Below, one piece after another: positions 1-11,600 of a stretch of DNA of 64,000 bases; position 1 is the stretch's first letter, and each line of letters opens with the position of its first letter. This DNA is from Rhodocollybia butyracea. Lineage: Eukaryota > Basidiomycota > Agaricomycetes > Agaricales > Omphalotaceae. The DNA lies in contig JADNRY010000011.1 of assembly GCA_015501585.1 (NCBI GenBank), positions 372,001-436,000 on the forward strand, written 5' to 3'. The notes under the pieces are model-generated. The model did no database searches. It was not told the DNA's origin and saw nothing but the letters and a program-made list of their open reading frames with translations. Both the position numbers and the translations under genes were made by a program.

Positions 1-483
1 ACAATAGGAAGTAGATTACCAGTTAGGGAGCCCGCTGATAAGTAAACCCTCCGTGTGGTATATATCTCGATGGTAACGTTAACATCCTTTCCATTCCGAT
101 GGAACTGCAGATTGATCCTTCTTGTAGCCTATAATTCAAGATACAGTAACGCGCTGTGCTTGACTTTGAGACCCTCCTTCATATTTTCTGGTCGACTTTG
201 TCAGTAACACGTTCAACTTCGGTACACCGCGAACGCTGGCGGCTGATTAAGTCTTCCTGGTGCTTTTATGGTCCTCAATACCCTTCAATACCCCAGACCC
301 GAGAGTATATACCCCAGACCCTGCTAGAACTCCACGGTGCAGATTTTCATTTAGATATGACTCGTTCTTCGTCCAATGATGGAAACAAATAGTAAGTGCT
401 CCCGATCGTATGCCTATTTTGGCAGTCCAATATCCTGTCTGTAAAAATCTTATTCACGATCTGAATATCCTGGCAGAAAAAAG
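1..483. other. No recognisable gene
   Basis: AT-balanced sequence with only short open frames. The longest (156-392 +) has no recognisable motif and no coding-like composition. It may be the upstream region of the gene that starts further right, or the end of a gene to the left of the window. I see no repeat or RNA gene in it. Confidence 0.5.
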
Positions 484-1657
484 GTGAGAATTGATTATTT
501 CTGCCCACATATAAACAACGAGTACCTCCCCCACCTGCAAGAAGTCATGCCATCCCATTCAACGACCATGGACCAAATAACTCAAAAAATCTGGTTTAAC
601 AGGGGATTTCTCGAAGGCGTAAAGGTCAAACAACGCGATAGCGCTACCCAGCCTCCCACCAATGTCAGCTTCGAGCTTACTGAGGTCAAGATACAAAATC
701 AGGAGCTCCTGGTAAAACTTCAGGACACAACCGACACGCTTCAGGGTTAGTTTCCTTTAGTCTGCATCATGAAAGGTTTACTGATTTGAAGCTATTATAT
801 ACAGAGCTGCAAGGTCTTCTGAAAGAGCTCCTTACGACAAGCGCCCCCTCTGCGGAACCCCCCGCAAGAAAATCCTATGCCGACACCGTTACCTCGTCCA
901 AGCGGCCTGTGACAGCCCGTTCCTCGAGGCCAGGTGGAAAGCCTACTCATTTTCTTGCTAGCCGGTTGGCTGAAGCAGGAATTTCTTACTACTACTCTGC
1001 AGAACCCTCGGAGGAGCAGAGAGCAACGCTCGAAGCGGGTCTCCATCGCCTTTTTGATAAGGCTCGGTCTGGAAATAACGAGCGTTCATTCTCCCTCGTA
1101 AAGGCGTTATGCCGCGAGGCGCATGGAACGGATACCGAGCATAAAACCAGTGGACAAAAGCTCGTTCTGTCACATTGGAGAAATCCGAATTCGCCGACTT
1201 CGTTTCCTGACTCGAATCAGCTCATCAATCCAGTCGCGACTGACCCCCCGGAGTGTGGGCAGAGTATTTCACCCGCTACCCGAAGACGCTCCCCAAGGGA
1301 GTACGTCTTGATCCTAGGACGGGCGACCCAGTGTTTAACGACATCGTTGCATCCAGGCTTCTGGCGCACTTGCGTCCAGTACTCCCCATGCTCAGGGTCG
1401 AGTTCTCTGTCACTATGGCTGCTCTTTTCAGCCAGCCTGGAGAGTACAGGAAACTTGTCCTAGAGTACAACCTCAAGATATCTCCTTCTACCAAAAAGTA
1501 CTTGCCGTTTGATACCACATCAAAGGCAGATCCTGCAGGGTCAATCACTCCAGTCGATATTGCGAGACACTACGCCTCTAACGGCATTTCAGTGGAGGAG
1601 GTAGAAAGTGTCGTTGAGCCCTGGGCTCGGGAGTATGCCAAGAGTAGACAAGAGTGA
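484..1657 (+). CDS. Unrecognised multi-exon protein
   Basis: I do not recognise this protein. Three coding-looking segments follow one another on the plus strand. The first (about 484-748) contains a possible coiled-coil stretch ending near QDTTDTLQ, followed by a GTTAG donor. The second (about 790-1180) is rich in Ala, Ser and charged residues (for example RKSYADTV and ISYYYSAEPSEEQR). The third runs from about 1253 to the TGA at 1655-1657 and has a compact, globular look (WAEYFTRYP, LDPRTGDPVF, REYAKSRQE). The last two segments are in different frames, so an intron or a frame break must lie between about 1165 and 1260. I could not fix it: a stop at about 1240 in the third frame has to be removed. 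The start is uncertain and may lie upstream. A decayed mobile-element ORF is possible, but no nuclease, integrase or zinc-knuckle motif is visible. Confidence 0.4.
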
Positions 1658-2036
1658 TCCTACGTTTCAATGTTACTACATGTTTTTTGTATCCTTGCTT
1701 CGTTTGCTTTGATTCTGTTCGCGCTATCGCTTTCGTGTTTTGTTTTTTTTGGGGGAGGGGGACTCAATTACACAGTACGTATCGTCAATCATGTATATAG
1801 GAGATAATAAATCGCTACTGCAGACTATGTGTAAGATAGCAGTGCACAGCAAATGTACAAGCTGATAGATGAACTCGGAAGAACTTGATGGTCGCGAAAC
1901 AGCTTGTCTATGAGTAAAGTGAAACGTTCATTGCGAAGAATTTCGGCCTGACTAGCCGTCTGCGCTGTGCTACACTGTGCAGAACTTAGATCACTTCACG
2001 GATCACGTGCACCAAAAGTTCTTAGCTTTCTCCGTC
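1658..2036. other. Intergenic region upstream of Leo1
   Basis: No open frame with coding character. It holds a T-rich run followed by a G-rich run at about 1739-1761. The last 100 bases should contain the Leo1 promoter and 5' leader. No clear TATA box is seen. Confidence 0.5.
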
Positions 2037-3255
2037 ATGTCTTCGCTAGCGGGCGCTCTCACGTACTCTCATGCAGACAATTCACAGCATAAAGAGGAAG
2101 AGGATGAAGAGATGACAGACCTGTTTGGGGGAGACGCTGAAATCGAGAATGCGCGTCCAGAGTACGTATAGTTTACCTTGTTTTGGCTGAATATGCAATT
2201 AACGTCTTGTAGACAGGAATCATCTCCAGGTGATACAACCGATGGCTCTGAGGAAGCTGATTCTGCGGTTGCAGACCAGCGCAAAGCTCTGGAGTATGAA
2301 GAGGACGAAGTGCCTCCAGAAATCGCCTATGAAGAACGCGAAGCCAACGTTGCTTTTCCTAATCTCCCTGTTCCATCTAGCTCAGATAAAGATGTACGTG
2401 TTATTTTGGATATTTGCTTGTTTCTTTCCTCTTAACCTTCTTCACAGAGCTGGGTCGTACGACTGCCCAACTTCGTAAAAATGGACTCGAAACCATTCCA
2501 TCACGATACCTACATCGGGCCAGAGCACGAGGACGACGATGCTGTTCAGCAGGCGGAAACCCTGCGGGAAAAAAGCATGACCATAAAACTCAAGGTCGAA
2601 AATACCATACGCTGGAGATGGATCAAGGATGAGCTTGGCGGAGATGTGAGAGTTTTGCTACCTTTGGGTGCTAGCAACTTATCCAAAACGCTCATAGAGG
2701 AGGCAGTCTAACAGTCGCATAATCCGCTGGTCTGATGGCAGTATGAGTTTGAGGCTTGGGAAGGAGCTTTTCGATATTACTCAAGATATCGACACGTCTG
2801 GGGCCATTCCTCGTAAAGCCTTTGGGGGTTCACAGACCCAGTCACAGTCCCAATCACAGTCCCAACAGCCTCCTCCGACGCCCGGAAAATCTCATGGTCT
2901 GACCTACCTCGTCGCCCAGCACAAAAGATCACAGGTGCTGCAGTCTGAGGCCATTATCACCGGTTACATGTCGTTACGGCCAACAGGAATGCAGTCCGAG
3001 ACACATCGAATGTTGGTTCGCGCTGTTGGACAAAAGCACAACAAGGTAGCCCGTCTTCGTATTGCACCAGATCCTACCACGGATCCAGAGAGAGAAAAGG
3101 CCGAGCTGATAAAAACGGCAAAGAAGACGAAACGGAAACCGGCTGCTTCTGGCGATTCTTTGGGCATTCGATCCAGAAAGTCATACAACAGACGACAAAC
3201 GGACATTTATGGCAGTGACGAGGATCGATATGATGATGAAGAGAAGGAGGGATGA
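2037..3255 (+). CDS. LEO1: Paf1 complex subunit Leo1
   Basis: Leo1 is a subunit of the nuclear Paf1 complex, which travels with RNA polymerase II and promotes elongation and histone modification. Exons that keep frame are 2037-2161, 2213-2393, 2448-2645 and 2707-3255, giving 350 residues. The start is the ATG giving MSSLAGAL. The N-terminus is acidic (KEEEDEEMTDLFGG). The Leo1 core follows with SWVVRLPNFVKM, ENTIRWRW, SRIIRWSDGSMSLRLG and the KHNKVARLRIAP segment, all typical of the family. A Gln-Ser repeat lies in the middle of the core. The frame ends at the TGA at 3253-3255. However, the next frame (3252-3581) carries on with a basic-acidic tail typical of Leo1, containing DGFVVEDESDDD and EEEEEQKVRR. 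The natural protein is therefore probably about 110 residues longer, and either a small intron or a one-base change is unresolved here. Confidence 0.9.
2831..2868 (+). repeat. Gln-Ser coding microsatellite in Leo1
   Basis: Imperfect tandem CACAGTCCCAAT-type hexamers encode alternating Ser and Gln (SQTQSQSQSQSQQ). The tract sits between the two conserved halves of the Leo1 core, in a loop that is variable in the family. A length polymorphism between strains would be expected. Confidence 0.75.
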
Positions 3256-3674
3256 GTACACGGAAGAAAAAGACGCGGGATGATGATGAAGGAGGAGGTC
3301 AATATCAGCATGACGGATTTGTTGTCGAGGATGAATCCGATGATGATGGCGATTTCGATAGCAGTCGAAAGCGTAGACGAGATGAAGAGGATAACCTCGA
3401 CAAACTTGAAGCGAAGATCCAGCGGCAACAAAGCAAGCGACGGCATGCGGATGATGATTCTGACGCTGAAGGTGAAGATCCTATGGAAGTCGAAAGTGAA
3501 GAAGAAGAGGAACAAAAAGTCCGACGTGCTGGCGGAGCCAGAAAACGGAACGCCTTGTATGATGACGATGAAGACGATTAGAATTGTCGTCCTCCAGCTT
3601 TTAACGATATACCTAATAATCCTTTGGGTGATCTTGTCTCGCACTCAGTCTATTGGTTTTATTAGTGTATTACG

Positions 3675-5725
3675 CTATCTTCTAACTGCTCCGGGTGTAT
3701 CTCTCAATACACCATGGTCGTCCCAATCCCCCATTGGCTTTATTTCCTCGACCAATGCTTGGTTCTCAGGATTACCTTTTAATAAATTGCGCAAAGTAAA
3801 GATTGCATGCTCTCGAAGGTCTAGGATAACGATTTATAAATGCGTACTCAAGGAACCAAGTGAAAAAACACTTACACGGGTTTCTCTCGTCAACAACACA
3901 TAGATTCATCACGGTTTGAACCCCCCCACACTCTCGGACACGGTCCTGCACTGCTCTGTCCTCATTGCTGAGAATCCCCAGAAGACGTACCAAATCGCGT
4001 TTGAGAAAATTGAATCCCGGATTTTCCAACGACTCTGGTTGTTTAACTGCTGTCCCGAAGAGTTTGCCACCGGTTTACCAAAGTTGATACGGGGTAAAAA
4101 CTTGTCCAAGAGACAGAGAGTTTCTGATACAAGAGGTCAAAAGTGGTCTAGGTCGATTGTCGTCATACGCACCTACGAGGTACTCCACTAAGCCCAAGCC
4201 TTCAGCACGTATTTGATTGAAGAAAGCATGGAAATCGCGCGGGGAGATAGCTTTTGGATTTTGTTCGGCCAACACGATCGTGACAATACATTGTGTAACA
4301 AGGACCAGCGCCTCACATACTTTGGGAAGTAGCACGTCCAATTCTGCGGGCGGATTAAACGCCTCTGACTTGTTTGGTTCAGAACCGAGTGACTTTCGGA
4401 TTGCGATTTGAGCATAGGATGATAACGAAAAGAAAAGATTCGATAGCATGGGGCATAGCTCCGTATCTATTTTGGCGATCCTGGAGTTTGCTTCAGGCGT
4501 AGATTGAAGGTAGGAATCCAACAGCTTGAGGAGGGTTGTTTGGTGTGGAGTGACGGTTTCATTTGGACTGCAGCAGTAATCAGAGTGGATACCTGTTGAA
4601 ATGAATATTTGTAGGCGAACATTGTTAACTTTGCATGAAGATCGGGTATCAGCCCTAGTTCGATAATCCTGATAAAGATGGAGTATCTACAAAATGTGAA
4701 CACATGGACCAGGTAATAAACTCGTATTACTGACCCGACGTCGAACGCTCGCCCACCATCACTAGCTTCGTCTGCATCGTACAGTTTTGCCATATCGTCT
4801 AATAGCGTTACGCAGATTCGTCCTCCGACTGCAGTCCGCGTTAACGCTTCCCTGTCAAGTAGAGATGTTGTTTTTTTTCGCCACGAGAAAACAGGGAAGA
4901 CCAACGTTCTCGCCCTGCTCTCATGTACACAGCTGGCAATCATGACTATCACTGCAAGAAGAATACGACTGTCAGGGGCCGCGAGGAGTCGTCTAGTCCG
5001 TACGATCAGATATAGATTATAAATCAATGAATGATCACGAACATTAGTACGACCTGATCTTCCGGCAGATTCAGATACATCTCCCAGAGTCTCGATATCA
5101 GAGTCTCATTGCCTGTGATGATATTGGAAAGCATTTGCGTGAGGACTCTGGCAGCAAATGTTGCTGAACATTAAGCAAGAGGTGAGCAGAAGCGATTGTC
5201 GATGAATGCTACGCTTTACCTTCCTCGTCTTCCATGGATGACCAGGAAGTGTAGTAGTGTAGCAGACGTCGCACTATAGGTTCACTTTCGCTGTTGAGGA
5301 CTGTCAAGTCGGGCAATATTCGTCAGGATTCCAGACTTACAATGATCTAGCTTGATTTTCTGGTACACCCGCTACTAGATTTCTGGTGAACCGTGCCAAA
5401 CTGACGCATAAAACGCGTAGAGAGTGTTCGCTGGCGCTATCATCGGAGGCCGAAGCAGTCACTTGTGCATTTGCGAGGTCCTGCCAAAGGTTATGGATGT
5501 CTTCCCAGATGTCCTGTGCCCCCAGTTGTTTTCTTAATTTGAGATATCAAGAGATTGACCGAGTTTCACATCAAGAATCGCAAACCTAAGTTCGGGGTCT
5601 TTCGCCAGATTTACGGTAAGAATATCGAGAGTTTCATGAAGGGATGAGTGGATCTCTATTGCATGGTTGAATCTAGTGCACGCAGCCTTGAAAACAGCGA
5701 CAGCCTGGAGAACGTCGCTTGACAT
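3675..5725 (-). CDS. Ataxin-10-like armadillo protein (Ctr86 family)
   Basis: A cytoplasmic armadillo-repeat protein of the ataxin-10 family, implicated elsewhere in cytokinesis and signalling. The C-terminal Ataxin-10 domain is clear: FLKRDLVRLLGIL, VQDRVRECGG, DERNPYLREHAIFTLRNLL, then GNPENQALVEEIKPMG and a short tail ending at the TAG at 3675-3677. Two introns in this part are well supported: 3821-3875 (donor GTAAGT) and 4124-4172 (donor GTGCGT). The second restores the VETLCLLDKFLPRI helix. Upstream exons give DIWEDIHNLWQDL, SLARFTRNLVAGVPENQ and TFAARVLTQMLSNI, also as expected for the family. The start at 5725 (MSSDVLQAV) is the only good ATG upstream. Not all intron borders between 4180 and 5590 were fixed. 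The next upstream gene is more than 400 bases away. Confidence 0.85.
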
Positions 5726-6143
5726 GGATGGTGAAGTATTTAAGCGCCTTTGGTCATATAACGGTCGTAACCGCTGTACTTATGTAAGTGTTCTTGCTCT
5801 CGACCACTACTTACTTGCTCCGTCATCGAAAAATGTTACATCAAGTTAAACTGCGGTACAGTTGTGAAGCACTAAGCGGTATCTACGGGAAAAAGCTGGA
5901 GGGGGCTCTGTCACTTGCCAGCGTTACCAATTAGATTGAAAAGAATGAAAAATTTCAGGGGACTGAGGTCCAGGAGTGCTAGTGAGAGTGGGGTGCTGAA
6001 GCGCTGACCAGTGGGGCGCTGACCAGCGGTCGGATGTCCCCACCCGTAATCGGCGCGGCTTGCGCCGCTCAGAGTGAAAAATATCGGACCGGCTCAGCGC
6101 ATCAGACTGATGCGTTACTCCAGCATTACTTTCGTCAACACTA

Positions 6144-6599
6144 CTAGCCTTTTCCTTGTCCGCCTTTTCCTTGCTCGCCTTTTTCCCTGTTGTCAGCATC
6201 ACTAGCCTGAGCCTGGGGCTCCGGGAACACTGGAGCCCAACCATTTACCGGCGCAAATGTCGTCAAAAACCTGTTATGTTCCTGCTTAGCGAGACTCTGC
6301 ACTTTGGACTTGGCTTTCTCGGACTCGACTTCTGAAAGCGGGGGGTGTTCCGAGTCTCTGGAGGGGGGATAATCAGGAAGTGCTATGTGAGAAGAGCGTT
6401 GGAGATGTCGATGAGTTGTGATGATGACGATAAAGCAGCGCGCGACGAGTGAACTGAACCAGCAGTTGGGGAAACTCTTCCTCAGCGCACTAGACAAATG
6501 CATATATGATGAGTTGGCAAAGAAAGATTTACCGCTGAGTATTGCCAATTTATGAAACGCGCGCGGACAAGGAATGTTAACCCTAGGCCTCATTGACAT
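6144..6599 (-). CDS. Doubtful small protein, Glu/Lys/Gly-rich tail
   Basis: An open frame of 151 codons with no recognisable domain. It begins MSMRPRVNIPCPRAF and ends with a low-complexity tail (EKGEQGKGGQGKG) made by short tandem AAGGAAAAGGCGGAC-like units. A second long frame overlaps it at 5924-6244 with a related Lys-Glu-Ala composition, which shows that the open frames follow partly from the repeat. A possible short intron (about 6490-6533, GTAAAT to CTAG) would join MSMRPR...ILSG to the rest. It could be a real orphan gene or non-coding DNA. Confidence 0.25.
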   Translation of the reverse strand: MSMRPRVNIPCPRAFHKLAILSGKSFFANSSYMHLSSALRKSFPNCWFSSLVARCFIVIITTHRHLQRSSHIALPDYPPSRDSEHPPLSEVESEKAKSKVQSLAKQEHNRFLTTFAPVNGWAPVFPEPQAQASDADNREKGEQGKGGQGKG

Positions 6600-6873
6600 C
6601 TTTCAGTGCCTTTCGGGGAGGTGTTAAAATTAGAGACTGTGTAGCTTACGTCAACTGGAACATTGAGCATTACAGCTTACGAAGTAGTGGGACGTCATGC
6701 GATCGCGAGGTACTGGTCACCCTGGAACATCGCCTTCTATTTTGACGAAGCTGGAGACGAGTTTTTCGTTTCCTGCAAAGACCAACTTGAACACAGGGCA
6801 GCCATTAATCAGAGCTCGATAAGTAGCTGTTACATAGTCTTTTTGAGTGGCTATGAGCGCCTAATTCCGCCTC

Positions 6874-7575
6874 ATGTCCAACGTCAACATTTCTCTTGAA
6901 GACCATCTCGTCTCAGCGCTAGAACCACTTGTCCCCATAATCGATGTCAATATCTCTAAAACACTCGTCCAATCTTTATCTGAACAAATAATTCCTTACA
7001 CTCTCCTCCAATCAGTTTCCCGGTGGTCTCGTTCTCCAGAGGGTTCCAGCGCTCTTCGCTCACACTCTCTTGATCCAAATGCCTACTCTATGATCTCTCT
7101 TCTTGCTGGAACCACAACATCTCCTGAACGAAAGTTTGGTCCGTACGTCGCTCCACTGGAACCGGAACAGCTGGTGGCAGAAGGAAAACGAGAACGAAAG
7201 GCTATTACCACCATAATCAATGGCGTCCTCAGTGTGATTGGGTCTGGTGCTGCTGCGTGGATAATGTCCGAGCAGACACACTGGAAGCGGGAATGGGTAT
7301 GTTTTCGAAATGGCAACTATCTATCTTTTGCTTACTGTGTGTAGCGTATGCTTTTCGCCCTATTCGTAGCGGTCATCGTCGCCGTTGCGGAGACTGTTCT
7401 CTATATCATCTGGCAGTCCCGCTCCTCATCCAGCTCTCTGGCACCAAGACCGCCCAAATCACGACGGAAACGCATACAGGTTAAAAAGGAGGATGTAGAA
7501 GAGCTCATTACATCCTCTGCTGACGGAAAGACACTTCCGGAAGGACTACGACTACGTACCCAATTGAAAAAGTGA
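6874..7575 (+). CDS. VMA12: V-ATPase assembly factor Vma12/TMEM199-like
   Basis: An ER membrane factor that helps assemble the V0 sector of the vacuolar proton pump. Exons 6874-7296 and 7345-7575 encode 217 residues. The intron has a GTATGT donor and a TGTGTGTAG acceptor. The N-terminal cytosolic part ends with the family-typical block KFGPYVAPLEPE and EGKRERKAITTIINGVLSV. Two hydrophobic segments follow: IINGVLSVIGSGAAAWI, and, after the splice, MLFALFVAVIVAVAETVLYIIW. The tail is basic (RPPKSRRKRIQVKKED), ends in a di-lysine-like LKK and may face the cytosol. Length and two-helix layout fit the Vma12 family. The start ATG at 6874 is the first in frame. The gene converges with the next one, their stop codons being about 105 bases apart. 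Confidence 0.85.
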
Positions 7576-7680
7576 TCCTATAATTATAACAACTAATGAT
7601 TACACGGAAGGCGATACCCAGCTAGTAATGAGATACAGAAATCGGATGATAGCAATGTATACAGACACTGTTTGAAATGA

Positions 7681-8532
7681 TCAAGAGTAAGGAAGGATGC
7701 TAGGCGATATCGTGACAGGAGTCCTTGTACTTGGGCGGCGAAATAACGGTTCCAAGGGATGCGGATCATTGCCAGGTCTAAAATACGAAGGTGGCTGGAA
7801 AAGTGGCTGGGGAGTCACAGAATATGGAAAGGGCGACTTTGGTTTCTGCACTTGAGTCAGCGAGTCCAGCGAAGAAGCTGCTGGATATCTATCGCAACCC
7901 ACGTCTTCAGTCGACAGTGTGCGCGCCCATGTCTTTTCTTCAGAATCGGGAATCATCTCCTCTAAGCCCTCTTCTCGCTTTCTGCCGCACAGGTCTCGCA
8001 GAAATCCCCACCATGAGTCGAAGAACACTGTCAATAAGATCATGCTCGCGATAGATGCGACAACGACTAGACCGATTCCGATGACTTTCCATTCCTTTTC
8101 CTCGTGTGGAGAACTAAATAAGCTATCGTGCGTTGGCGAGGCCGTCGGCGCTATGGATGACGCAGTGGGCCATTGAAGGTTACCGGTTATGAGCACCGGC
8201 GAGATAGAAGACGGAGGAGGAAGTGGAGGAAGTGACCCGATAATCGAGTTTGTTTCGTCGTCGTCTAGCGTTGATGTCAAAGAGATCGAGGATTTTCGGT
8301 GACCTGTTCCGCCTGCGGAAAGATATGTAGATGACTCTGCGATATTTGTTGCGAGCGTGTTCGTCGGTAAAGGCGTCAAAGGGAAGAGCAGACTGGTTGG
8401 TTCGGAATCGTCGCCGAACAACGGTGAAAGACCAAAACGCCGATTCTTGGGCGATACAAAGCTTTGTTCGAGTGGATAGGATAAAACGCGATATATGAGG
8501 AAAACCAAGAAAACATAATTTCTCATCATCAA
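7681..8532 (-). CDS. Single-pass membrane orphan with signal peptide
   Basis: I do not recognise this protein. A single exon of 283 codons reads from MMMRNYVFLVFLIYRVLSYP, which looks like a cleavable signal peptide, into a Ser/Thr/Pro-rich extracellular region of about 125 residues. Next comes a strong transmembrane segment (VIGIGLVVVASIASMILLTVFF) and a cytosolic tail of about 100 residues rich in Pro, Arg and Ser. This is the layout of fungal wall-sensor or mucin-like membrane proteins, but no Cys-rich WSC or other ectodomain is present. The gene at 50927-52731 has a similar layout without obvious sequence identity. It lies in tandem with the ABC transporter, whose stop codon is about 85 bases upstream of this start. 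Confidence 0.65.
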   Translation of the reverse strand: MMMRNYVFLVFLIYRVLSYPLEQSFVSPKNRRFGLSPLFGDDSEPTSLLFPLTPLPTNTLATNIAESSTYLSAGGTGHRKSSISLTSTLDDDETNSIIGSLPPLPPPSSISPVLITGNLQWPTASSIAPTASPTHDSLFSSPHEEKEWKVIGIGLVVVASIASMILLTVFFDSWWGFLRDLCGRKREEGLEEMIPDSEEKTWARTLSTEDVGCDRYPAASSLDSLTQVQKPKSPFPYSVTPQPLFQPPSYFRPGNDPHPLEPLFRRPSTRTPVTISPSILPYS

Positions 8533-8617
8533 GAGAGAAGAAAGAAGGAAAGTTTAGATCTATTTAAGTAATGTGCACGTGAAAATCGCATGATCGCGCC
8601 TGGCGCTATGGCCATGT

Positions 8618-11600
8618 CTATCTGGCCAGAGCCTCGAAGAAAGGCCAATCAGGGCTTTTCCTGCACATTTCCCTCAATACCCCTCCATCTATCCCCAAGA
8701 GCTCCTTCGGAGTTCCAAATTCCACGATCTCTCCGTTGTCTAATACCAGAATTTTGTCGTAATCGATGATTGTTTTCAGGCGGTGGGCAATTGTAATCAC
8801 TATTGCATTTGCGAGCTCATCTCGAATAGTTTTCTGGATCTATATGCGAGTAGTCAGCAAAAACTCGTAGCTTCATGATCGACAGATAAAGAGACTTTTT
8901 CGTCCAGTTGAGTGTCGATCTGGGAGGTAGCTTCATCCATGATAATAACGTTCGTCCCTCGCAAAATTGCGCGACCTTGAGACTAGTCAGAGTCGACACC
9001 AGAATAAACTAGAAAGCTTGGATGTACTCAAAGCAACAAGTTGCCTCTCTCCTTGGCTGAGAGAACCTTGATTAAGGGGCATGTTCAGAAGGGAGTCCTC
9101 GTCGTTTTCTTTGTGAAGGATTACAGAGTCGAGGTGGCAGCGCTTTATTACTTCCAGACATTCCTCTGGACTGTGTTCTTCCATGGGATCCAAGTTGCTT
9201 CGCAATGTTCCTGAGAAAAGCGAAACGTCTTGGCTGACAATAGTCTTACACAGGTTCAGTCAAGTTATAGCAAAATTATTTAAATTAGAGAACTCACGAT
9301 GCGCGTTCTAAGATCTTCCAAACCGATAGTAGATATATCAATCCCATCTATCACAATCCTTCCTCCGGATGGCTCGATGATCCTCAATAGAGATAACGCC
9401 AGGGTGGATTTACCTTAAGGCGATTGAGAAGGCGATTGATAACGAATGATACAACTCACCAGACCCCGTTCTTCCAACCTGGAATAGAAAGATGAGAAAA
9501 GATACGTCGTCAAGATAAAGAAACTTTTACCACTCCAATCTTTTCCGACGGCTCGATGGCGAATGTCAGGTTTCGCAAGACCGCAGGGAGACTTGGAGCA
9601 TATTTCACTGTCAAGTCTTCCACGACCAGTCTTCCCGAGTTCGAAGGCCAATATGCCGGAGGCCGACAATCTTCGATGACCGCTGGTGCTTCTTGTGGAA
9701 TATCAAGGTATTCGACGACTCGTTCCACGCTGTTGAAATCCAGTTCCAGCTGAGCTGCTACTCTGTGGAAAAAGTAAGACCTCTTGGAAGAATAGACAGC
9801 AGGGCCAGGCGGTACCTCACAAGCTGCCGGCTAGCTTCAGCAAAAACACCAGCTTGGACAATGACAATGGCAGTGGATCCGTCTTTGACACCCATCCAAA
9901 GAGCGAACAGTGTCGTTGCATAAACGACAACAGACCCCAAACCTGTGTCGCGTTGAGTACGATATATCCGATGCGTCGAGTACAGAACCTACAATCATAT
10001 CTCCATCGTAGCCAGCAGTTAACAAGCCACTAATAACAACTGAGTGAGCGGACAGACTATTAGAAATTTAACACCCACATAAGCATGATCAAATGACTGA
10101 AACTTGTCGACTTTGGCATAGAAGTTATTCTGGTAGCGCTTTTCCATTCCGAACGCCCTTACGTGCACAAGTCCTCGTAGAAGCTCATCAAAGCCAGCGA
10201 AAGCCGGAGAGAGCGATATCGACTCCAAACGTCTGAGATCGCGGGAAGTTCGAATATAAGGCGGAGCAAGACGAATATAAAGCCAGGCCTGATGCTGGTG
10301 TTAGCACCATAACGCCCGATAGAGAGCGAAACTCACTATGAAAAGAGCGATTGGAGCGAAGATTGGAACAATTATCAAGATAACCAAGAATGAAGCGATA
10401 AAGTTTAGAATGCCAGAAAGACAATTTCTTGCAGAGTTTTGAAGGGCGCCGTCGATGGTATTGATATCCGTGGTAAACCTGTGTCCCTGTTAATTCACGA
10501 ACTTATAACGAGAAAACTACCAGTGATATCCAACCTGTTCAAAATCCGACCTGGAGACTGTGAGCATAATGATAAAGGGGAATCTAGTGCAGCTAACCTA
10601 TTGGGGTTGTGTCAAGCCATCGAGAAGATGCTCGGATGAGGGAGTTTGATAGTCTGATGAAGAGCTTTCTGGAGGCTTGAAGACTAGCGTAATACCCTAG
10701 AGCGATATAAAAGAGTACACAAAATGCACCGGCCATCGATATGTAGAAATACACCATCAGCCATGGCTTCACATCATCGTCAGGAGAAGGGAAGCTCTCC
10801 CAAGGGTATTTTATCCGTATGCTGGAAACCATGATCCACACAGAGTCTTTCTCTTGATATGCCTCGCCCCAAGCTGCCAAGAACACCTTCACAGTTGTTT
10901 AGAAAGAAAGTCAAGAAGAAATACGAGGCTTACTTGGTTTCCAATATTAATAGCACGAATAGCGAGCATCAACATGAAAGTCAATATCCAGGAAGATATA
11001 CCGGCAGCTTTGATATAGGTCAGGTAGGTCTTGAGGATACACGCCCTTCGGCTCGAGCTTCAGCCTCAATGAGTTTGCCATCCTTCGGCTTGAGTGCAGG
11101 TGGACGAGGTGTATGACTACCACTTTGCAGTACATCCGCTTCGTTGACGTCCGGTATCGGAAGGTCGCGAGGATCTTCCGACACGAAAGGTTTATCCTCG
11201 ATCTCTATCACTTTTTGGAGCACGTTTTCTTTGAAGTCCTGAATAGGTCCATTCCGAATCACGGAACCATGGGATAACTCGATAAGGTAGGATGAGATAG
11301 GTAAAGACAAATTGATGTGATGGGTGACAAGGATGACCGTCCGGCCGCGCACCAGATCACTTGCTAAGCAGTTGTTGACTAGATGTTGAGCGGTATGCAT
11401 ATCAACTGCAGCGAGTCTATCTTTCTGTTGAGCTATATGGGTAGATGGAAGAGAATAAACAACGAACGGATCGTCAAGAAGTATGACTTGTGCATTTGAG
11501 TAAAGTGCTCGAGCCAAAGCAATCCGTGCGCGTTGTCCTCCTGTAAAGTACTGATAATTAGTCTGTGTATAATGCAACAACCATCAGAAGCGACCTGAAA

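Noticed and set aside
3207..3644. 145-codon ORF on the minus strand over the Leo1 tail
   Set aside because: It is the antisense of an acidic GAT/GAA-rich coding region, which automatically gives Ile/Ser/Phe-rich open frames. The sense strand has the Leo1 signature.
3280..3903. 207-codon plus-strand ORF
   Set aside because: Shadow frame over the Leo1 tail and the ataxin-10 C-terminus; no motif, while both overlapped genes have clear family marks.
5990..6040. Short direct repeat GCGCTGACCAG(T/C)GG
   Set aside because: Only two copies of about 14 bases in a GC-rich patch; too little to call a functional element.
9040..9075. NBD2 signature LSQGERQ as possibly degenerate
   Set aside because: SQGE differs from the usual ABCC LSVGQRQ but keeps the Ser-x-Gly core, and Walker A, Walker B and H loop are intact, so it is probably functional.
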